A stretch of 64,000 bases of DNA from Enoplolaimus lenunculus (Eukaryota; Nematoda; Enoplea; Enoplida; Thoracostomopsidae): NCBI GenBank assembly GCA_030248215.1, contig JASANG010002611.1:124001-188000 (forward strand). Direction: 5' to 3'. Of the stretch, positions 59,301-64,000 are shown piece after piece. Each line of letters starts with the position of its first letter. Position 1 is the first letter of the stretch. The position numbers and the translations under genes were made by a program. Below the pieces are notes generated by a model. It was given only the letters and a program-made list of their open reading frames with translations, was not told the origin of the DNA and did not search any database.

Positions 59301-61474
59301 TTATCCAAAACAAGCACATTGCAACTTATACTATCAGGTTTAAATTGGTGTATAGTTAAACACATTATGTTGCACTTACTCGCATAATCTTTGGTTTCCA
59401 TCAGTAATAATTATTACCACTATATGGCAGCGGAAATGATTGTTAATTTAGTTTTGGTGCTTATAAAAATGGCTCGTTTTGTCATATTTTTTTGTATACA
59501 AAGTTGAAAATAAATTTACGCCCCAGTCCAGGCCTTAAAACTGGCCTTTGGTGTGGCCTGTAGTAAATGAAGCTGTGCATAATGCTTGCAAAGCGCCGTA
59601 GAGCTGAGTTACCACAGTAGAGCTACTAATTGGCTGCACGAATGCCCGGCTAGAGGACATATACACCAACTTTTAACCTAATAGCACGCAACCCAACGAC
59701 CTAAAATTAACACATTTAGAAAATTGTTATAGCAGGGTATTTATGATCAATATATGACCGTAAAAACTTTGCCTTCTAGGCATATACACTCAAATAATGA
59801 TATAAAAACTAGGGCCTTTTTAAGGGTTAAATTATAGCTGAGAATTTCCTATTTTACAAAGGCCTTTAAAAACATTCTTTTGCATATACAACACATATTC
59901 CTTTGAAGGTTGCCGTGAGCAAATACAGGAGTCACCGCCGGAGAGCGTTGACAATAACGCACCCAGTTCTCCCGATAGTAACTTTTCTAAATACGTATGG
60001 ACGCGTGTTTACATTTATGTGACCAACCGCTATTTAAGCTATATAAGTTTTAGGCATTTCTAGTAAACAAGTGCGGTCCCTATAGGTTGTTTGTAAATAA
60101 ATACAACTCAAAATACATGCATATAATATCAGGTATGAAAAATTAAATAGCGTTCATTCTATTTGTTTAGCCCTCTAAACTTTTCGTACCAATGTTTTTG
60201 TGCACTTACTTTAATGTGCGCACCCAAATGCGCTTCATAACTGAGTTTCTCGACAAACGTTTTCGAACAATTTTGACACGAAAATATCATTTTAGACGCA
60301 TCAACACGAATCGGCTGCGGCGGCAACTTTGGTTGAAAAGCTATCGAAGTGTGACTCTGAAAGGACACATTGGGGCAACATTGCTATCACATAAAACTTC
60401 ACGAGTTATGGTCCATGTAAAGATCAACGGCGGATCGTTTTTCTGTGAGACCGCAATAGAGTACGCTTAAGCTTCAGACTAAATTTTTTGCTTGGCTTAG
60501 GCTTAGGCTTAGACTAGGCTTAGGAATATGCTTATATTACTGTTCCGCCCCTGTTTTTTACATTGGCCAGATATATTTACAGTAGCAAATTCTCGTTACA
60601 TCGGCGGAATTATTCACACGTGAGAATTAAACTGCTCATGCAGTCACGTATTGAAACCGGACCTCAGTTTTACCGCTCAGAGCGCGCCCTAATCAAACCT
60701 CTGTCAACCTATGTATATAAGAAGCAAAACTACCACTCGATATATGCTGTTCATGTTTGACCTAAACAATATTTCCTACTGTTCTGATTAACAGATAGAC
60801 ACAGACTTGAAAGTTAGTTGTAGAGTGAATATTGATATGAATTTTATATCTGTTAAACGGATATAAAGCTAACGTTTTCATTTCATCGTAATGCTCTTGC
60901 AGATAATTACCTGTGGGATCGCTCGACCAACAATTGGTTTCCCAGCGTTTACAGCAGGGTTATACGAAACCTTTTGGACCTGACACACTCCAGTCATCAT
61001 CCAAGAATTTGGCGGAATATATCGAGGTCGACCTGAAATTCCAGGTTGTTTTTATCAGACAAAATAGATAAATATTGCAAAAATGAATAACAATCAAACG
61101 CATTACATCCGAAACAAACCAACAGAAGTTGCAGGTTTATTCATGCTCAAATTTACGACATTCACATCAGGTTACAGCGCATTCGCAGCACGCACAGATT
61201 AGAACTGAAACAATTTTCTCAAATTCCACGGAGCAACTTGTTTCCAGAAAAATATGAAATTTACTTAATTTTCAGTTTTAATTTAAAATACTACCGCGGT
61301 ATAGTGTGTCTATTCTCTTTTAGTAGGTACAGATTTACTCTACGATAACAATAAGCAAGACTTACTGGACTGCGGTGCATTAGGCAATCGGCCACAGGGC
61401 CTACGCATTCCAGTACCAGAACGGCCGTAGAACCGTCGGCCTCCTGTTCCCATACCACGGCCTCTCCCGGACAT
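55775..61474 (-). CDS. NUFIP1: NUFIP1, whole gene (10 exons)
   Basis: Family role: NUFIP1 (yeast Rsa1 counterpart) is a nuclear RNA-binding assembly factor for box C/D snoRNPs, bridging SNU13, the R2TP chaperone and ZNHIT3; it also binds FMRP. Exons (minus): 61474-61366, 61032-60911, 60356-60210, 59159-59094, 58846-58785, 58107-58003, 57797-57724, 57431-57321, 57071-56953 and 56368-55775. All phases agree, giving 502 aa against 495 aa in human. A Gly/Arg-rich start is followed by two zinc fingers, an FPTKGNI block, RGNVLVESTKFGKFG and the hallmark IRHERNVILQCIRYI. In vertebrates the protein ends soon after that block; here an acidic tail of about 170 aa follows. The stop TAA overlaps a possible donor (CT|gtaagt), so a further exon is possible. 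Confidence 0.92.
56420..56510. repeat. CTTAGG-type dispersed repeat in NUFIP1 intron 9
   Basis: caatacagtaaacttaagc, gcttaagcctaggcttatgc and ctactgttaccgcc, in the same order as the 60445 copy. It lies just upstream of exon 10 in gene orientation. Confidence 0.55.
56953..57071 (-). CDS. NUFIP1: NUFIP1 exon 9
   Basis: Encodes ISGQPESIRKILEEVNTSK and RQHPKEYLKQGTLLEK; the last residues lead directly into the conserved LLxPEIRHERN of exon 10. Acceptor ctttag, donor AAG|gtacat. Confidence 0.85.
57321..57431 (-). CDS. NUFIP1: NUFIP1 exon 8: acidic linker
   Basis: Encodes VPRQAETNNGLRLKSFAGQS and DADDEFDVELDWNEHE, acidic as in relatives. Acceptor attttag, donor GAAG|gtatat. Confidence 0.78.
57724..57797 (-). 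CDS. NUFIP1: NUFIP1 exon 7: linker
   Basis: Encodes QESSAFKDSVASTSKNDIE, an unconserved Ser-rich linker. Acceptor tttttag, donor AAAG|gtgttt; phases fit both neighbours. Confidence 0.75.
58003..58107 (-). CDS. NUFIP1: NUFIP1 exon 6: conserved core
   Basis: Encodes NFPTKGNISAK and ARGNVLVESTKFGKF, corresponding to NYPTLANIE and the KRGAVLxTxQYGKMKG element of NUFIP1. Acceptor tttttag, donor TTGG|gtaagg. Confidence 0.9.
58785..58846 (-). CDS. NUFIP1: NUFIP1 exon 5
   Basis: Encodes HVKLQPPSQESIDNYIQQRK, aligned with the IKLDTPEEIARWREERR segment that precedes the conserved NUFIP1 core. Acceptor ttttatag, donor GAG|gtacgt, phase 2. Confidence 0.88.
59094..59159 (-). CDS. NUFIP1: NUFIP1 exon 4: second zinc finger
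   Basis: Encodes CEVEGCDFSAIPRVVTKHF and MND. Cys-x4-Cys-x11-His, with the last His supplied by the first codon of exon 5, matches the CEFxxCxFxA finger of NUFIP1. Acceptor attttcag, donor GAC|gtgagt. Confidence 0.9.
59160..60205. other. NUFIP1 intron 3
   Basis: AT-rich; no exon-like or repeat-family sequence recognised. Confidence 0.45.
60210..60356 (-). CDS. NUFIP1: NUFIP1 exon 3: first C2H2 zinc finger
   Basis: After a Pro-rich lead it encodes FSCQNCSKTFVEKLSYEAHL and GAH: Cys pair two residues apart, twelve residues, then His-x3-His, at about protein residues 104-124. Acceptor ctttcag, donor AAA|gtaagt. Confidence 0.88.
60445..60555. repeat. CTTAGG-type dispersed repeat in NUFIP1 intron 2
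   Basis: caatagagtacgcttaagc, ggcttaggcttaggcttag and tactgttccgcccctg match blocks near 20610-20700 and 56420-56510. Confidence 0.6.
60911..61032 (-). CDS. NUFIP1: NUFIP1 exon 2
   Basis: Encodes RPRYIPPNSWMMTGV and KVSYNPAVNAGKPIVGRAI, a Pro-rich linker. Acceptor atttcag, donor CAG|gtaatt, phase 0. Placed by phase and splice sites. Confidence 0.78.
61366..61474 (-). CDS. NUFIP1: NUFIP1 exon 1: Gly/Arg-rich N-terminus
   Basis: Encodes MSGRGRGMGTGGRRFYGRSG and RRPCGRLPNAPQS, an RGG-like RNA-binding type start. Donor CCA|gtaagt, phase 1. An upstream open stretch in the same frame has no similarity, so this ATG was chosen. Confidence 0.85.
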
Positions 61475-61936
61475 TATTACTATCGCATTAACATAGATCA
61501 ATAAGCTAATGTGAACGCAATCACGCTTATAAAAAAATTTTAGAGCTGGGACCACATATAGAAGAGACGACCATGGGGCGTGCAGATAAGTTGCTTTGTT
61601 TAAATCAAGAATAAGAAGACTTTTTTCGGCGGACTGACTAACGTGTATCAGCCTTACTGAACTTATCTGTCCGCCGATTGCTAAAAATCGCAAGTCAGAT
61701 TGTAAGTTTTCTGGTGGGGCATAGGGGACGTTATGTGTTCTTGCGGCCGCATGGGACGGTTTGAAAAAAATCGTGTTACTGTTTAGTTGGTATATCCCTT
61801 TAATACGGTGTTCACATCCACAGTTTTGGCCAGGAAAGACCAGCAAGCAAACACATAATCTCTATATTTTAACAAATTCAAGAGAGATCTTTCTTTTCTT
61901 CCTTTTCGAAATATTGTAACTAGGTGATTAACAAAG

Positions 61937-62331
61937 AGTCCCAATCAATAGAATTCCGTATCCCTAAGAAGAGTCCGTTAGCGGACAGAGACCACAAACC
62001 CGAATTAGAGCCCATAAACGTCAATTATCCAAAATTGTACTGCATAAATGACTCCACGACCAAATAAAGTTAAGTTCGAAACCTTAAAACATACTTAGGT
62101 TTTGACAGTATATTCCTCAGTATAAAATTGCATTATTGCTCAAGCTTTTAATACAAGACTAACAAACGTTTCATTTAACGGATAGTTGCAACACCGGATA
62201 TAAGTATGTCAGTAACGAAGGGCGACGAAGGGCAGGTTAAAAAATAAATAACAGTCCTTAACCGAATAACAAGAGGTACCCTCTGGAGAGGCCAAATAAA
62301 TATCAGTCGCCCTTTTTTCGGGTCACTACAG
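61937..62331. mobile_element. TA-flanked MITE, copy E, left end lost
   Basis: The right end cgggtcactacag and family body (gagtcccaatcaatag, ggagaggccaaataaatatc) are clear; the left terminal repeat is missing. It lies upstream of NUFIP1. Confidence 0.8.
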
Positions 62332-64000
62332 TATGTAGCAATTAGTTTTCGATCTACCCGAATTAATTACATGAATATATACTAACAGCTCTCAGTCATA
62401 GCATATTAATACATCAAAGCTGTAAGATAATTTTTACTGCAATCAAAGCAATAACAGATTAACATATGTACACTCCATATATACCCGTATTATCAAATTT
62501 CTCAAGCAGTTTAGACACACTGAAGTAAGCAATTTTGGATGACTGATCTTTAAAGTTGATCAAGTTTATAGAAAAAGTATTGCAAAACGGCTAATTGCTA
62601 CTCGTATAAAATATAGCTTTGAAATTGAAACTGTTAAACCAGAAAACGCACTGTTAAGACTGAATCTTAACACAAACTGTTGGTTTTGATTCCTATCTAG
62701 GCCTAGGGGCCTCCTCGGATCGTCTACCGTTCCTGTCTTTTATAACAATTGTCAATTGCAAACGTACGATGAACGTTCAGCTGCGTAGTTTAAAATGTAA
62801 AATTTTCAAAAACTATCAAGGTTACTCAGTGCTGAAACCACTTTGCTTTCGGAACATCTCACAAATTTAGAAAATGTCGTTCCGGGATAGTATAAAAACT
62901 CATCCATTGCTTTTAGATTGAATACGCCCGAATCTCCCTTACAGTCAACTAAACTTATCGCAAAAAATGACACAAAGATTTATCGCAAACAAATAGGGTT
63001 AATATGAAGTAGAAAATACAGATATTGAACATTAATGGAATGCACACTTGCACACAACAGGCTGGTGTGGCGTTTAAAAGTTCAGCAAGACGGAACCAGT
63101 TCTGAGACTGAAGTTGAGACCAATTGAAACGTGACCACCGTAATATCCGTACAACCACGTTAGGCGGCTGTACTATATACCGGGATTTACACCTTCACGA
63201 TGTATCAAGAAAAGCGCCCCCTGCCCTCTAAGACGCTAATCGCCCCCGTAAGGAGCATCACCCGGTTGACTCAACGAGAGTTTAGCTAGGATGGTAGCCT
63301 CAATCTCAGTCGCAAGTGTCGAAAATTCGTGAGACTCGCTGACACAACTATCTGTTTTGGTTCCAAAAGCAATACGAGATATAAGCTATGTCATAAATTG
63401 TGGACCACAATTTTGATACCTGGTATTAAAATCCACTCGAGTGGGAAAATTACAGACATTGTTCAGTAGCAGAGTAAACACGTACCTATATTAATTTTCT
63501 GAAGTCACAATTGATCGAACAAGAGTGGGCAGAAATCGTAGGACAAGTGTTTGCTGAACCTAGAGAACACTAATGACATTTAAAATTCGAAATTTAATAC
63601 ATTTCGATCGGTGACTGTTCCAAAGTTTTCGGAGACTTTTATAATTGCCCAATTTTCAGTGTCAAACATAGCTTCAATCTCAGTGTCAGTGTCAACAATT
63701 CCTGTCAGACTCCCACCCATAAAGTTTAGATACCATTGTAAAAACCATAAAGTTTAGATACCATTGTAAAAACGACACTAAATGCTCATCATTTCAAAGC
63801 ATCAAATCTGTACAAGTATAAGAAAAATTTCAACCAATTTAAACATTGCACTGGTATATATCGAGAACCAGGCCTCGCTAAACGGCATCGCGACCTTAGT
63901 GAACTAAGAGGTTCCTGTGGAGATTCACGGAGACCTCGCACTCTGTCGACTCTGCTTTTGCGAAAGTAATATCTTTTACCATGAAGAGTCGAACATTGGA
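62332..64000. other. Unassigned right end of window
   Basis: No gene recognised. Two similar ctcaatctcagt(c/g) stretches at 63298 and 63673, and a direct repeat of 28 bp (ataaagtttagataccattg) at 63719-63773, are the only structures seen. A 49-codon minus-strand frame near 63567-63716 has no known family. Confidence 0.4.

Noticed and set aside
61475-61846. Upstream extension of the NUFIP1 first exon frame
   Set aside because: The extra residues show no NUFIP1 similarity; the RGG-rich start at 61474 fits better.

Overview
This window is nuclear DNA from an AT-rich, repeat-crowded invertebrate animal genome. It has many short introns, GT-AG splice sites, tRNA-derived SINEs, a LINE and very many short inverted-repeat DNA elements. 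I cannot name the species. The protein similarity and four-GoLoco layout of the main gene only say metazoan.

Three host genes can be read with confidence by joining exons whose phases all agree. (1) A GPSM2/LGN/Pins-type spindle-orientation adaptor on the + strand, 10800..43124, has 18 coding exons: N-terminal TPRs and four C-terminal GoLoco motifs. One intron is GC-AG, and one internal exon can be skipped or can end the transcript early. (2) An ASCC1-type gene on the + strand, 46302..47387, is a single uninterrupted exon with a KH domain and two HxT (2H phosphoesterase) motifs. (3) A NUFIP1 gene on the - strand, 61474..55775, has ten exons, two zinc fingers and the conserved NUFIP1 core and C-terminal block.

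Layout. 1..3115 is a nearly identical second copy of 39411..42170. It carries LGN exons 16 and 17 but not the last exon, and ends at a shared tandem-repeat element; this is either a recent duplication or an assembly artefact. 3116..10600 is repeats: tRNA-derived SINEs, two GACAGC-type minisatellites, a TA-flanked MITE and a short tandem array. 10800..18187 holds LGN exons 1-11. 18188..36745 is a large intron region packed with MITEs, with exon 12 near 22.3 kb. 36746..43124 holds LGN exons 13-18. 43125..46300 is intergenic, with a MITE reaching to within 56 bp of the ASCC1 start codon. 47400..55700 is intergenic, with a decayed LINE carrying two later MITE insertions, a ~190-bp satellite and nested foldback elements. 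55775..61474 is NUFIP1. 61475..64000 has one truncated MITE and otherwise no recognised gene.

The three genes have unrelated jobs (spindle orientation, nucleic-acid alkylation repair/transcription, box C/D snoRNP assembly), so nothing suggests a functional cluster. I saw no convincing new system. The most useful observations are the partial LGN duplication, the alternative LGN exon with a possible intronic poly(A) end, a TTAA-flanked MITE carrying a tRNA-like segment, and the repeated placement of MITE ends beside splice sites or a start codon.
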